This document shows, piece by piece, positions 16,377-26,102 of a stretch of 64,000 bases of DNA (position 1 is the first letter of the stretch; the number at the start of each line of letters is the position of its first letter). The notes below the pieces were generated by a model. The model searched no databases. It had not been told where the DNA came from and saw only the letters and a list, made by a program, of their open reading frames with translations. Source of the DNA: Methanospirillum stamsii (GTDB lineage: Archaea > Halobacteriota > Methanomicrobia > Methanomicrobiales > Methanospirillaceae); the NCBI RefSeq assembly GCF_003173335.1, contig NZ_QGMZ01000018.1:1-64000 (forward strand), read 5' to 3'. A program made the position numbers and the translations under genes.

Positions 16377-19196
16377 TTATACCTTCCGCTTCCCATAACA
16401 GTCCTTATAAATATCCGGAACCGTGATAACGGATGGCTGGGCGTGGGCCCACTCCCTGGTAAGTTCATCCGGATTGGAGTAAATGTTAATCACAATCGGA
16501 TCAAGGCCATCCATCGGATCAATGGATATCTCACCACCCATATCCATAATGCCAGTGGATATTTCAAGGAGAGTACAGACCCAGTCAATGCGGTTGTTAC
16601 TTGAATCTATTCTTCTGTATAGTTTTCCCGGATTTCTGCCGCAGAGAATCAGATGATCCCGTGCTCTGGTAGTTCCCACGTAAAAGAGGCGTTTTCGTTC
16701 TGCAGCTTCCTTTTCTTTCTGAATAAGTGAAAGTCCCCGGTAAACCGGCGTCTCATCAATCTCGTATTCCCGATCCGGATTTGGAATCTTCGCACCAACC
16801 AGTGCAGCCTGGTCCCCTGCAAGAATCGCTCCTTTTCTCCCCTCTCTGGATGACCCCATGTCTGGCAGAACAACAACCGGAAATTCAAGTCCCTTTGCAG
16901 CATGTACGGTCATGATATTCACTGAAGTCTGTGCAAGTGCATCAAGGGCAGCCTCTCCTTCACGTTCTTCTGCAGTGATGGAATTTGTAAGATCCGAGAT
17001 GAACTCGCTTAAGTCATAAGATCCCGATTCTGACCGGTTGCGAACTATCCGGATGAGTTTTTCAAGATTTGCGACCTGCTGTTCCCCCATTGGCAGAGCC
17101 CCGTACACGGTAAGTATCCCTGATTCCACCAAAATTTTCCGGATTAACCGGTTGAGTGGAATTCTACCGGTGGACGAAAGCCATCCGGCAAGGAGATTCT
17201 CTGCCCGTGTCAGTACATTGATGTCTGAATCATCCGAATTTTCGGCAATATACCGCTGCAGTCGTCCATAAAGTGTGGTTCCCCTGGGAAGGCCTTTCAT
17301 AGTCTTAATCGCGTGTATTACCGGATCAGAAAGGCCCATGTAAGGTGATCTGAGTGTTCCAAGCAGGGCTGCATCATCATATGGTCGAAGGAGAAAAGAC
17401 AGCAGATTAAAGATATCATACATCTCCTGTCTTGAATAAAATCCGACTCCTCCATGCACATAAAACGGAGTATCCTGACGTGAAAGAGCAAGCATATACT
17501 GGGTCAGGTATGTCCGCCGCTCCAGGAGAATGGCAATATCTCCATAAGTGACCGGTCTTTTCTTTCCGGAAGCTTCTGTGATCCTGGTATTCTGGCAGGA
17601 GACCATCTGATGAATCATCTCGGCAACCATACCTGCCTCAATCTCTTTCTGATCCGTTAGTGTTCCTTTTGATTCGCCTTTAGGCGGGAATAAAATACGA
17701 ATGGATCCATCACATCCATGCCGGGCTGAAGAGACTGCTAGTGGTTCATATCCGAACTCCCATGGTTTTTCTGCCGATGCAAAGATGGAAGAGAAGAGGA
17801 AGTTTACAAATCCGATAACTTCCCTGGAACTTCGAAAACTCACATCCAGGTTGGTAAGCCGTCCTTCACAATCAATAAGAATCCGGTTTTGAGCCTCTTT
17901 AAACCTGGTGACATCTGCATTTCGAAAGAGGTATATTGATTGTTTAGGATCCCCGACGATGAAAAGACCCTGTTTTCCAGGAACAAGCCGGCCGGTAATC
18001 GCGGTGATGATGTCAAACTGAGCCGGGTCGGTGTCCTGAAACTCGTCAACCATGATATACCTGTACCGGGGACGTAAGTGTTTTTGCACGATATCCTGGT
18101 TATCAAGGAGGAAATGTTTACACAGACGGATAAGATCCGCGAAATCAAGTGCTGATGCCTGTTTCTTTGCATCGGTGACGATCTTATGGTACCGTTCTGA
18201 AATCACCTGTAAATCAGCAAAGAAGGCGAAGGTGGCCCTGGTAAATACTGAATCAGGATCTATAGCCAGTTCAAAGTATGGAAGTGCTTTCTCAAGAGAA
18301 GCAGTAAGGTCTGATTTAGCATCCCGGAACAATGCAAGATCTGCATCCTCCCAATTCTTTTTTGAGCCGATTCTTCCAACCGGACGTACGGCAAGAAACT
18401 CCCTTGCAGCCTGTGCCAGTGCTTCAGAGGGTGTATCCCTGTTTAACTGTCTGATATACGGAGCTAACTGGTTCAGGTATTTAACGGCAGAATCACTCGA
18501 GTTTGAATATTTTTTCGATAACCGGATGAGATCTTTGATTGCTGAAGAATTTACCGGATCAGCAAAAAACCTATCTGTTTCTGGTATCCTTATTGCATCG
18601 AGGAATTTTCTCCAGATATCTATCATTTTATCGGGGTTTTCTGCTGCAATTGTAAAAAAGGAGGCATACCGGTCATAGTGCTCATCAATTGTTGAGAGCA
18701 TCTCTGCAAGCCTGAATTTTTCAACCTGGGAGAGAATCCGGATAAGAGATTCTTTTACACCTGCCGGAGGTTTTCTGAGCAGTTGTTCAAATGCATCTTT
18801 CTTGACAGTGATCCCCTGTCCCCCGTCAAGAATGGTAAACCCTGGTTCAAGTCCTGCCTCGATGGCAAATTCACGGAGAATCTGTGCACAAAATGCATGG
18901 AAAGTCATAATCGGAGCGATGATAACCTCTTCTGCAGCTTCTTTCATCTTCCGGTTCGCGGGATCCTGGGCAAGACGTCTTGTAATGGTAGATCTCACCC
19001 GGTCTTTCATCTCGGCAGCAGCTTTGTCGGTAAAGGTCAGAGCAAGGATCTCTCCGGGTCTAAGGCCCTCCTGTTCCAGGAGATTCAGATATTTCTCAAC
19101 CAGGACGAATGTTTTTCCGGTTCCAGCCCCTGCAGTAACCACCATACTTTTGTCATGGAGGGTTATCGCCTCGTTTTGTCGCTCTGTTGCTGCCAT
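16377..19196 (-). CDS. UvrD/AddA-like helicase of an AddAB-type pair
   Basis: A 939-residue superfamily 1A helicase. Visible motifs are VTAGAGTGKTFVL (Walker A), LALTFTDKAAAEM, YIMVDEFQDTDPAQF (Walker B), FIVGDPKQSIYLFRNAD, VHAAKGLEFPVVVLPDMG and LFYVGTTRARDHLIL. I use the ATG at 19196 because it forms TGATG with the stop of the upstream gene and has GGAGAGG before it; an in-frame ATG lies at 19235. Bacterial AddA carries a C-terminal RecB-like nuclease; this protein ends soon after the helicase core and shows none. The nuclease is probably supplied only by its coupled partner. Likely role: end resection in recombination repair. Confidence 0.85.
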   Translation of the reverse strand: MAATERQNEAITLHDKSMVVTAGAGTGKTFVLVEKYLNLLEQEGLRPGEILALTFTDKAAAEMKDRVRSTITRRLAQDPANRKMKEAAEEVIIAPIMTFHAFCAQILREFAIEAGLEPGFTILDGGQGITVKKDAFEQLLRKPPAGVKESLIRILSQVEKFRLAEMLSTIDEHYDRYASFFTIAAENPDKMIDIWRKFLDAIRIPETDRFFADPVNSSAIKDLIRLSKKYSNSSDSAVKYLNQLAPYIRQLNRDTPSEALAQAAREFLAVRPVGRIGSKKNWEDADLALFRDAKSDLTASLEKALPYFELAIDPDSVFTRATFAFFADLQVISERYHKIVTDAKKQASALDFADLIRLCKHFLLDNQDIVQKHLRPRYRYIMVDEFQDTDPAQFDIITAITGRLVPGKQGLFIVGDPKQSIYLFRNADVTRFKEAQNRILIDCEGRLTNLDVSFRSSREVIGFVNFLFSSIFASAEKPWEFGYEPLAVSSARHGCDGSIRILFPPKGESKGTLTDQKEIEAGMVAEMIHQMVSCQNTRITEASGKKRPVTYGDIAILLERRTYLTQYMLALSRQDTPFYVHGGVGFYSRQEMYDIFNLLSFLLRPYDDAALLGTLRSPYMGLSDPVIHAIKTMKGLPRGTTLYGRLQRYIAENSDDSDINVLTRAENLLAGWLSSTGRIPLNRLIRKILVESGILTVYGALPMGEQQVANLEKLIRIVRNRSESGSYDLSEFISDLTNSITAEEREGEAALDALAQTSVNIMTVHAAKGLEFPVVVLPDMGSSREGRKGAILAGDQAALVGAKIPNPDREYEIDETPVYRGLSLIQKEKEAAERKRLFYVGTTRARDHLILCGRNPGKLYRRIDSSNNRIDWVCTLLEISTGIMDMGGEISIDPMDGLDPIVINIYSNPDELTREWAHAQPSVITVPDIYKDCYGKRKV

Positions 19197-22100
19197 CAGA
19201 CGCCCTCTCCTGTTTTTTCCGGATAATTTATCCATTCACCAAGGTGTGATCCCCGATCCGGCTGGAACCTGCATATCGTCTTGTAAGGACAGAACCAGTC
19301 AGGATTGCATCCCCGGTCAGCATGAATGGGAAATATTCCCTGATGAATTTGCATACTCTGGCGACAGACCTGAAACAGTGCATTGTCCATGATATCCTCC
19401 CATTTTGACTCTGACTTTGGCATCTTCCCCCGGGGAAGACGACTTTTATATTCCGGATTATACAGACTCATTGCATGGGTCACTGACCGGTGCAGATGGC
19501 AGTATGATCCATACACCGGATTATTATTGGTAATCTCTGCATATGCCAGAAGATAGAGGGGGAGTTGCAGGGCTTTTCCTTGGGTGATCTCGGTGGTTGA
19601 TGGTATTTTTATCCCGGTCTTATAATCTACCACTCCAAAATCTCCGGTTTTTGTGATATCAATCCGGTCAATCTTTCCGCAAAGAAGAAGACTATCCGGG
19701 ATATCCTCGGAAGTCCAGGAAATATCCTTTTTTTTATTCAATCTTCTTCTTGCGATGGCAGCAATGTCGACAGGGTCTTTGACAGAAGCGGGATCATCAC
19801 CATCTTCATGCACTGCTCCGAATGAGAATTCAAAGTGTTTTGGGATAAAATGAGCAGGTTCATCTCCTTCCTCATCAGGTGCGAGACGTGCAATCTCCGC
19901 TGCAACATACTTTTCAAACATTCCTGCTCCGTATCGCTCACCTCCCAGGAGTTGTCTTCGTTTTGCAAGCCAGACCGGAGTTTCATAGGAGACTGTATCC
20001 AGTTCTTCGCTGGCAATCTCAAGGATGGAAGATACAGCATCGTGGTACTCCTCCTGTCTCAGTGGGAAAGCATCTCTCTCCTGCATCCTGCGTTTAAACC
20101 TACAGACAACCGAATGAATCAGTCTTCCTTTGGCATCAGAAGAGAGGTCGCTTCCAAGCATTGGGAGTGGTTTGATGTTCAGAATATGTTCAAGATAAAA
20201 CCGGTACGGGCAGCGGGCATACGTCTCCAAAAGTGTTGCAGACCAGGGATATGAAGGACCAAACCGTTCTTCCATCTCTTTCCTGATGGAGGCTTTAGTT
20301 CTTATGATGCCATCGTATACTGATCGGTTTAGTCTGAACCGGAAGTTACGTTCGATACCTATCCGGAATACAACATCTGAAATACGTTCATTATCAGGCA
20401 GGAAAAGAAGTGCTTCATCCCATCGGGAAGAAGCCATCATTGTCCCGGAATAATATGCATTTTCAGAATCAGAGAACTGGTCAGGCTCCGGGATAGCAGG
20501 TTCCTCTCCCCATGTAGGAAAAATCCCTACCTGCTCTAATGGGCCGAGGAATGAAGAACAAAGAGCTGTTCGTTCATCCCGGTGTTCAAATGAGCTCAGG
20601 TATACATGTTCCTTTCCTGTTAGTAATGCGGAAATAAACCGGTATCGCTCTTTTCTCAGGTATGTATGCAGGTCATCCCCGATTTTTCCGCCTTCACTCC
20701 CGTTTACAAATGGAAGGCGATAATTGAGCCGTGGTATCAATCCTTCATTAATTGAGGCGATAAAGATATATGGAATCTGCATGTGTTCGATATCGCTGAT
20801 TCCTGCGACGAAAACGCCGTCATTATCTCCTGCCTTGATCTTTTTATCCATCAGCAGCAGCCTTACCCTTGAAAGAAACTCCGGAAATGAGATATTCTCA
20901 TTCTCACTTTCCGGCTGCTGCAAAAGAGATGTAAGAATCTCATCAAATGCAAGAAGGGCGTTCTGTTCATCATCAGAAAGTTCAATTCCCCCTTCTTCTA
21001 CCATTGTTCCCGGAGATGGTGATCCGATACTCTTCAGCGTAATTCGAAAGGCTTTGCAGTGTTCGGAGGCTGTACTCCGTGCCAAAAGATTGCGCAGGAC
21101 TTGGATGAGGTTTTTTGTGCCTTCAATGGTCTGAAGGATTGTTTCACGAGGCAGGGGTCTTTTTGGAATATATGCTAAAGAACCATTTTCTCCAGATCCG
21201 GTCTCTTCAGATTCCTTTTCACTGGTGATATGCCCGATGATCTGCTCAAATCGCCCATCCCAGTCTATATACCCACCGGTAATTCCATAACTGCGACAGA
21301 TGAGGTCGAGGGATTCAAAGTCAAGGAAGTTATGGTAATTTTCTGTTTCATCTTTTTCAACAGAAATCCAGGAGTAATTCAGATAAGGACTCCGGATAAG
21401 ACGGATCAGTTCTTCATACCTGAACCCTTTCTCCACACATTCTCCAAGAAGCATGAAAAAGGAAATCAGGGGAGATACTGATAGATGAGGGGCGGTGCTA
21501 CAGTTGTAAGGAATATGGTAGTCGTCAAATACATCAGCAAGATATCCCAACGCAATACCAGGATCTGGAAAAACCACTGCGATGTCATTCCAGGGGATGT
21601 TCTGTTTTTTGAGACGAAGGATCTCTTTTGCTATTCCGGATAATTCTGATACGGGGTCTTTCCATTTGGTCAGGGAGAGTGCATCTCTTAAGATACATGC
21701 TTTTTCTTCCGGGAAATTGTCAGAAAAAAGAGATGTTACTGCTTTTTCCCTTGGTGATGCAGGAATTGTACCAGATTCAAATTTTTTGCTCGGATAAATC
21801 CATGAAGCATCATCACCAAAAATACTGGTATCTTCTCCCATAGGTGCAGTATATATCATGTGGGGGATTTCTTCTGCATATCTCTGAATCAGACGTTTTT
21901 CAAGAGGTTCGGGATTATACTTTCCAAGCCAGAATACATGGGTGAAGAGAGAAAGAAATTTATCTTGAGATTTTCTTTCCAGACTTTCAATGACCCACTG
22001 AATCAGTGTATCGCTATTGACATGATTGAGGCTTTCCAGCCTGCGATGAAAGGCGCTATTTATCACTCCTATCTGGTCACTTTTTCTTGTCTGAAGGTTT

Positions 22101-22621
22101 TCAAGACATTCCGGATAATTCAGTTCATTTCTGATGATATATGAAAAAAGACGCTGGAGATCGGCAAGCATCCGTCCAGAAGGAGAACTCCCGTTCATGA
22201 AAAGAGAGAGTTCTTTACTGTGGTCCGCAATAACCCGGGAGAGAAGAAGTCGCGTTTCAGAGTCAGATAAATATGTTATTCCTTCTCCGTATTTAGAGAG
22301 CAGGAAGAGACAGAGTGTGTCTGGTGTGAAAATCCGGTCTGTTATTTCTGGATTATTCCGGCCTGTCAGCAGGTCTTTTGCCTGCAGGACAAGGGTCTCC
22401 GTTGGTAGGATAAGCCAGGATGTCTCAGGTTTTTTCTGTATTGAAACAGAAAACCGGTCAAGAAGATCCTGAAATCCCCTACCCGGTATTGCATATAAAA
22501 GGGGTGCCTCTTCAGGCATATGGATATTCATTGGATGGATAACCATAAAGAGAGTTTTTTTGATCTCATCCATCCGGTTTGTCTGTTGGGAGTATGTAAT
22601 TCCTCCATATATATGATGCAT
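19196..22621 (-). CDS. AddB-like PD-(D/E)XK nuclease, Fe-S type
   Basis: A protein of up to 1,141 residues, the first gene of a coupled pair with the AddA-like helicase. The N-terminal half is a degenerate helicase-like region with IPGRGFQDLL in place of a clear Walker A. The C-terminal nuclease has SATLLETYARCPYRFYLEHI with the first cysteine, FGVVDYKTGIKIPS with the DxK catalytic residues, and CNPDWFCPYKTICRF with three more cysteines. This is the four-Cys iron-sulfur staple of AddB-type nucleases. Start is uncertain: ATGs at 22621, 22573, 22546 and 22519 are all possible and none has a good ribosome site. A TTTAAATAAT box near 22645-22655 fits transcription starting close to 22621. Confidence 0.8.
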   Translation of the reverse strand: MHHIYGGITYSQQTNRMDEIKKTLFMVIHPMNIHMPEEAPLLYAIPGRGFQDLLDRFSVSIQKKPETSWLILPTETLVLQAKDLLTGRNNPEITDRIFTPDTLCLFLLSKYGEGITYLSDSETRLLLSRVIADHSKELSLFMNGSSPSGRMLADLQRLFSYIIRNELNYPECLENLQTRKSDQIGVINSAFHRRLESLNHVNSDTLIQWVIESLERKSQDKFLSLFTHVFWLGKYNPEPLEKRLIQRYAEEIPHMIYTAPMGEDTSIFGDDASWIYPSKKFESGTIPASPREKAVTSLFSDNFPEEKACILRDALSLTKWKDPVSELSGIAKEILRLKKQNIPWNDIAVVFPDPGIALGYLADVFDDYHIPYNCSTAPHLSVSPLISFFMLLGECVEKGFRYEELIRLIRSPYLNYSWISVEKDETENYHNFLDFESLDLICRSYGITGGYIDWDGRFEQIIGHITSEKESEETGSGENGSLAYIPKRPLPRETILQTIEGTKNLIQVLRNLLARSTASEHCKAFRITLKSIGSPSPGTMVEEGGIELSDDEQNALLAFDEILTSLLQQPESENENISFPEFLSRVRLLLMDKKIKAGDNDGVFVAGISDIEHMQIPYIFIASINEGLIPRLNYRLPFVNGSEGGKIGDDLHTYLRKERYRFISALLTGKEHVYLSSFEHRDERTALCSSFLGPLEQVGIFPTWGEEPAIPEPDQFSDSENAYYSGTMMASSRWDEALLFLPDNERISDVVFRIGIERNFRFRLNRSVYDGIIRTKASIRKEMEERFGPSYPWSATLLETYARCPYRFYLEHILNIKPLPMLGSDLSSDAKGRLIHSVVCRFKRRMQERDAFPLRQEEYHDAVSSILEIASEELDTVSYETPVWLAKRRQLLGGERYGAGMFEKYVAAEIARLAPDEEGDEPAHFIPKHFEFSFGAVHEDGDDPASVKDPVDIAAIARRRLNKKKDISWTSEDIPDSLLLCGKIDRIDITKTGDFGVVDYKTGIKIPSTTEITQGKALQLPLYLLAYAEITNNNPVYGSYCHLHRSVTHAMSLYNPEYKSRLPRGKMPKSESKWEDIMDNALFQVCRQSMQIHQGIFPIHADRGCNPDWFCPYKTICRFQPDRGSHLGEWINYPEKTGEGV

Positions 22622-22903
22622 GATAAGAATGTGGAGAATATGTCCGTATTATTTAAAAGAGACTTTCATAGCAAAATTCACGCTTCAAAATGCAGTTATG
22701 AGTCAGAGATCAATAATTGGTAAAGTCCTGATATATTTCTCATCTGAAGCAAGAGATGAGCATTCTGTTCTTCCATAGAGAAGGAAAATTGGAATGAGGT
22801 TCGTGATGATGCATTATTGTCTCTGAGGCGACCTATCATTGGTTTTCAACCTCGCGATAAAAAAAGATACTAATCTACTGAACAGGTCACAGATAATCTG
22901 AAT

Positions 22904-23296
22904 TTATGGGCTTGAATTAAGAATTTGTGAACATGTCCTGACAAACTCTTTTGCATGCTCCAGGGTTGTTTGAGACCTGATATCGTCAATCCTCTTTTCG
23001 GATGAATAATCTGCTTCTTCACGAAGGGTCTCACCAGCAGCAAGATACTCCCAAATCTCGTAATGCATCAGACCATTCTTAACAAATTGGTCACTCAATG
23101 TGACAATAACTCCCCGGTGCGTCTTTGGAGTAATGTCCAGGGTCAGGAGCAGAGCCCTGGCTGCAAAAAACATAGCATAGTATGAACGGGAAACAGCATC
23201 CTCGAAGTACCCATCATCATGAAGGGATTGGGCAACTAATAAGCGCTCCCTTGATTTTTCCATGAGCACATTACACTCGATCAGGTTAGCCAACAA
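22904..23296 (-). CDS. HEPN-domain protein of an MNT/HEPN pair
   Basis: About 130 residues, matching the long HEPN family: ARSYYAMFF-type motif is present as SRSYYAMFFAARALLLTLD, followed by KTHRGVIVTL and a C-terminal helix ALEHAKEF-like (TTLEHAKEFVRTCSQIL). The lowest-coordinate frame limits overlap with the MNT stop by about 11 bases if TTG 23296 is used; GTG 23269 or ATG 23263 are alternatives. It lacks an obvious RNMLxH-type ribonuclease motif, so whether it is a toxin or only a binding partner is open. Cotranscribed with the MNT gene upstream. Confidence 0.75.
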   Translation of the reverse strand: MLANLIECNVLMEKSRERLLVAQSLHDDGYFEDAVSRSYYAMFFAARALLLTLDITPKTHRGVIVTLSDQFVKNGLMHYEIWEYLAAGETLREEADYSSEKRIDDIRSQTTLEHAKEFVRTCSQILNSSP

Positions 23297-23633
23297 GAAC
23301 GCCTTCCTGTTTTACATTCCTTAAAAAAGAGACATTACCGGCCCGGTCAAATTCTCCTGTTGTCCTCACCTTCACTGAGAGCATGACTCCGGTCTCGGAA
23401 AAGATTTGGTATCCCATCGTAATAAGCCGATATTCTGTATCCCAGCCCGGATCGGTTGTGATAACCAGGAGATCAATATCTGATTCAGGACCTGCCTCTC
23501 CCCGTGCATACGAACCGAAAAGAAGAACCTGGCAGATAGACTCACCAAAAATCTCCCGCACTCGTGAAATATACCGTGAAATAGCATCTTCCACAACTGG
23601 ATCTGTCCTGACCATCTGCTCTCTGCTGATCAT
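23286..23633 (-). CDS. MNT-type nucleotidyltransferase of an MNT/HEPN pair
   Basis: About 115 residues, with LLFGSYARGEAGPESDIDL carrying GS and DxD, then LLVITTDPGWDTEYRLITM. The C-terminal part (TGVMLSVKVRTTGEFDR) is of the longer type that partners HEPN proteins of the PF05168 class, so this pair is not a copy of the 5.9-kb pair. The frame continues up to ATG 23681, but CATATATTTT near 23660 looks like a TATA box about 27 bp before ATG 23633, which favours the shorter form. The role could be toxin-antitoxin or antibiotic-type nucleotidyl transfer; context does not decide. Confidence 0.75.
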   Translation of the reverse strand: MISREQMVRTDPVVEDAISRYISRVREIFGESICQVLLFGSYARGEAGPESDIDLLVITTDPGWDTEYRLITMGYQIFSETGVMLSVKVRTTGEFDRAGNVSFLRNVKQEGVLVG

Positions 23634-23859
23634 ACTGATAACAAGAATTTCTACCGAAAATATATGAAATCCTCCCTTCATCTACTTATCTCATTCTCAT
23701 TTCCACTGTGGAGTTGGTTAAAAAAAAGACAGGAAATGTTATATAACTACAAAAGGGCCGGAAAACAGGATAATTTACGAATTGGTGGTGTTATGTTTAC
23801 CAAACTTCAGTATGGAAACTCGCTTCATTTTGTGATAAATATCCTCATAGCCCAGACTT

Positions 23860-23885
23860 TTTGATACTTATCTGATAGTATCAAA
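23860..23885. repeat. Inverted repeat, 9-bp arms
   Basis: TTTGATACT (23860-23868) and AGTATCAAA (23877-23885) are perfect inverted arms with an 8-base spacer. It lies in the roughly 340-bp gene-free stretch between the MNT gene and the downstream end of the membrane-protein gene. It could be an operator or a transcript hairpin. Nothing else was found between 23682 and 23975; a 66-codon frame there looks spurious. Confidence 0.5.
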
Positions 23886-23975
23886 TATCTCATGGGTATC
23901 GTAACCTTCTGGATAAGTCATCTTTCTCACAGCTGGATCAACAATTGCTCTTGATTTTCACACCAGTCTGGTTCC

Positions 23976-24407
23976 TTATCCTTCTTTTCTGAACGGACAG
24001 AACCGGTTCCCACAACCCGGACATAGAAATAACACGCTGATTACTGCTGCAAGAACTATGCAAACCAGGAAGATGAGCAACAACATGGGTGATGTAATGA
24101 GTGCAGGCAGGGCTGGAAGGAAAATAATTACGAAGAGAAATCCGGAGATGAGAAGTTTTCCCGGAGTATATGGTCCAGGTGTTTCTTTCCAGATCCGGGC
24201 GATGTAACCGGGTAGAATATGTACACAGGTATCTTTGATAGGGCATGATGCACAGAAGAACCGGGTAAAAATCACTCCTGCGATAACAGTGAAAAAGAGG
24301 TATCCTATCGCCATGAAGAGCGAGTGTAGGGAAATCGCGTATAGTCCGGTTATTATGGCAATAATTCCGAGTATGAGGCCTATAATTCCATACGCTGCCT
24401 TGTTCAT
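23976..24407 (-). CDS. Small membrane protein with two Cys clusters
   Basis: A 143-residue protein with about four transmembrane helices (IIGLILGIIAIITGLYAI, then a second, and two near 88-130). Cysteine clusters lie in the loops: FCASCPIKDTC (about 51-61) and LCPGCGNRFCPF at the C-terminus. The pattern suggests metal binding or a redox role at the membrane face, but I do not recognise a characterised family. A TATTTTAAA-like box near 24463 lies upstream. It stands alone on the minus strand. Confidence 0.65.
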   Translation of the reverse strand: MNKAAYGIIGLILGIIAIITGLYAISLHSLFMAIGYLFFTVIAGVIFTRFFCASCPIKDTCVHILPGYIARIWKETPGPYTPGKLLISGFLFVIIFLPALPALITSPMLLLIFLVCIVLAAVISVLFLCPGCGNRFCPFRKEG

Positions 24408-24896
24408 ACCAGTATGTGGGACTGTAAGTCAAATAAGGTTACCTCTGCCAACCGTGTTTAAAATACTCAAATTTTGATTTTATTGGCAAATTACCTCATA
24501 AACTTAAAAATGGTGTCATATTCATGCCATAATCCGGACCCAAAGAATATTTTTACAAGGGGTCTGTATTCCCGGATCAGAGAGTGAGTGATAGTATTTA
24601 TCAGCTGAGTAGAGGAGGTAAATAGCGGCCTGCTATATCTCCGCGTTTTGAGGAGTTTATCTAATATAAATCCTTAATTGCCCGTTAAAATTTCATCTGA
24701 TTTTATAGAAAATTTTAATCGGCAAAATGGTGCTTAATTCAGGAAATAACGAGAATTTCTACTATGAGGGTGTGTAGTACTGGTGTTCAGAAGGTTGTCC
24801 TGGTATCGTTTATTTTGAGATTTTTCCCTCTCCCTCATATGTCAATTCAAAAATCAAATCCTGGGATCATTTTTTGAATATAGTAAAAAAGGGTAA
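24408..24896. other. Gene-free region between membrane protein and MFS genes
   Basis: About 490 bp with no credible reading frame. It holds the promoter of the membrane-protein gene at its left end and a strong inverted repeat at 24678-24725 (separate entry). No RNA gene could be recognised by eye. Confidence 0.45.
24678..24725. repeat. Imperfect inverted repeat with 16-bp arms
   Basis: Left arm TTGCCCGTTAAAATTT (24678-24693) and right arm AAATTTTAATCGGCAA (24710-24725) pair at 14 of 16 positions with a 16-bp spacer. A related TTTTATTGGCAA lies at about 24477-24488. It could be a regulator binding site, a transcript hairpin or the ends of a decayed mobile element; there is no gene inside. 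Confidence 0.55.
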
Positions 24897-26102
24897 TTAT
24901 TTTTGTGAGCCCTGGATTTTTGTGTCTGAAACTGATTGGATGACCGGGAAATTAAAGTTATTTTTCACGCTATATGTCGCAAGAGCAATAAAAATTCCGA
25001 CTATCCCGCAAATGATGAAAACAGTATGGAGATCACTGATTGTCAGTATAACACCCAGGACAATCGGAGAAAGACTCATTCCCAGGTATTTCATGCAGGT
25101 ATGAATCGAAAGGATACCTCCTTTTGACATAGTCGGGCTGACATAAATGATCTGGGCATCAATGGCTGTCTGGGCCAGCCCATATCCTGCTCCGAAAAGA
25201 AGTAACAAGATAAATACCGCGATGATTGAATCGGTGAATGATATACAGAAAAGTGATAAGCCCACAAGCAAAAACCCTGCGATAAGGACCCGGATTAATG
25301 AAAATCTGTCTGCCAGGTTTCTGACACGGGACGCCAGTAATACAACTGCTAATCCTTCGATTGCCAGCATCAGTCCGGATTGTACAGATGAAAAACCATA
25401 TGCCTCCTTGAGCATAAAAGGAACGTATATTATCAGGGAATATAACAGGAAAAAGATTGCAAATCCCATGAATATCGTGCAGAGTATGGGAAGTTTTCGA
25501 AGAGATGAAAAAGCCTCTTTAATTCCTTTGTTAGTAACATTCTGGTTTTTGTCTCTTGTTTCCGGAAGAAATACTGTTACAACAAGAGCAAAAGGGAGTG
25601 AAAATGCATAAAACAAGAAAGGATAGTTCCATCCATACCAGGCAAGCCCTCCTCCGATAAGAGGAGCTGAAATAGCTCCTATCGCCAGGGCCATGCTCAT
25701 TTTACTAATTGCCTGAACACTATCATATCCTCTATAAGAATCTCCGATAATCAGGAAAGCAAGGGTCATCATCCCTGCAACTCCGATCCCTTGGATAAAT
25801 CTCAGAATGAGAAGATGCTCAAAATTCGAAATAAAAAAACTGATAATTCCAGTCAGACCGTATACTACCAGACTTGGTATGAGTATTTTTTTCCTATCTG
25901 CCCGGTCAATAAAATGGCCCAGAATAAGGGTGAATATTGCTGTTGAGAGAGTAAACACAGACATAAGGAGGCCGGTTGCCTGAGCGGTTGTCTGCAGGGG
26001 TACTACCATCTCCGGAAGTGCAGGTGCCAGTAATGCTCCTCCTGCCATTGCAAGATATCCGGTAATACAAAGAATAAGGAGGTGAAAATTTTTAATTGAC
26101 AT
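24897..26102 (-). CDS. MFS transporter
   Basis: A 401-residue protein with about 12 transmembrane helices. The major-facilitator loop 2-3 signature is present as LGHFIDRADRKKILI (residues about 61-75), and RFIQGIGVAGMMTL in helix 4 resembles drug:H+ antiporters. It probably exports small molecules; the substrate is unknown. A paralogue lies upstream on the same strand, separated by about 180 bp, so the two may have separate promoters. Confidence 0.82.
   Translation of the reverse strand: MSIKNFHLLILCITGYLAMAGGALLAPALPEMVVPLQTTAQATGLLMSVFTLSTAIFTLILGHFIDRADRKKILIPSLVVYGLTGIISFFISNFEHLLILRFIQGIGVAGMMTLAFLIIGDSYRGYDSVQAISKMSMALAIGAISAPLIGGGLAWYGWNYPFLFYAFSLPFALVVTVFLPETRDKNQNVTNKGIKEAFSSLRKLPILCTIFMGFAIFFLLYSLIIYVPFMLKEAYGFSSVQSGLMLAIEGLAVVLLASRVRNLADRFSLIRVLIAGFLLVGLSLFCISFTDSIIAVFILLLLFGAGYGLAQTAIDAQIIYVSPTMSKGGILSIHTCMKYLGMSLSPIVLGVILTISDLHTVFIICGIVGIFIALATYSVKNNFNFPVIQSVSDTKIQGSQK

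Noticed and set aside
23664-23864. 66-codon plus-strand frame
   Set aside because: Overlaps the MNT promoter on the other strand and shows no domain or ribosome site.
23938-24432. 164-codon minus-strand frame overlapping the Cys-rich membrane protein
   Set aside because: Its product has no membrane or domain pattern, while the overlapping frame has four clean transmembrane helices.
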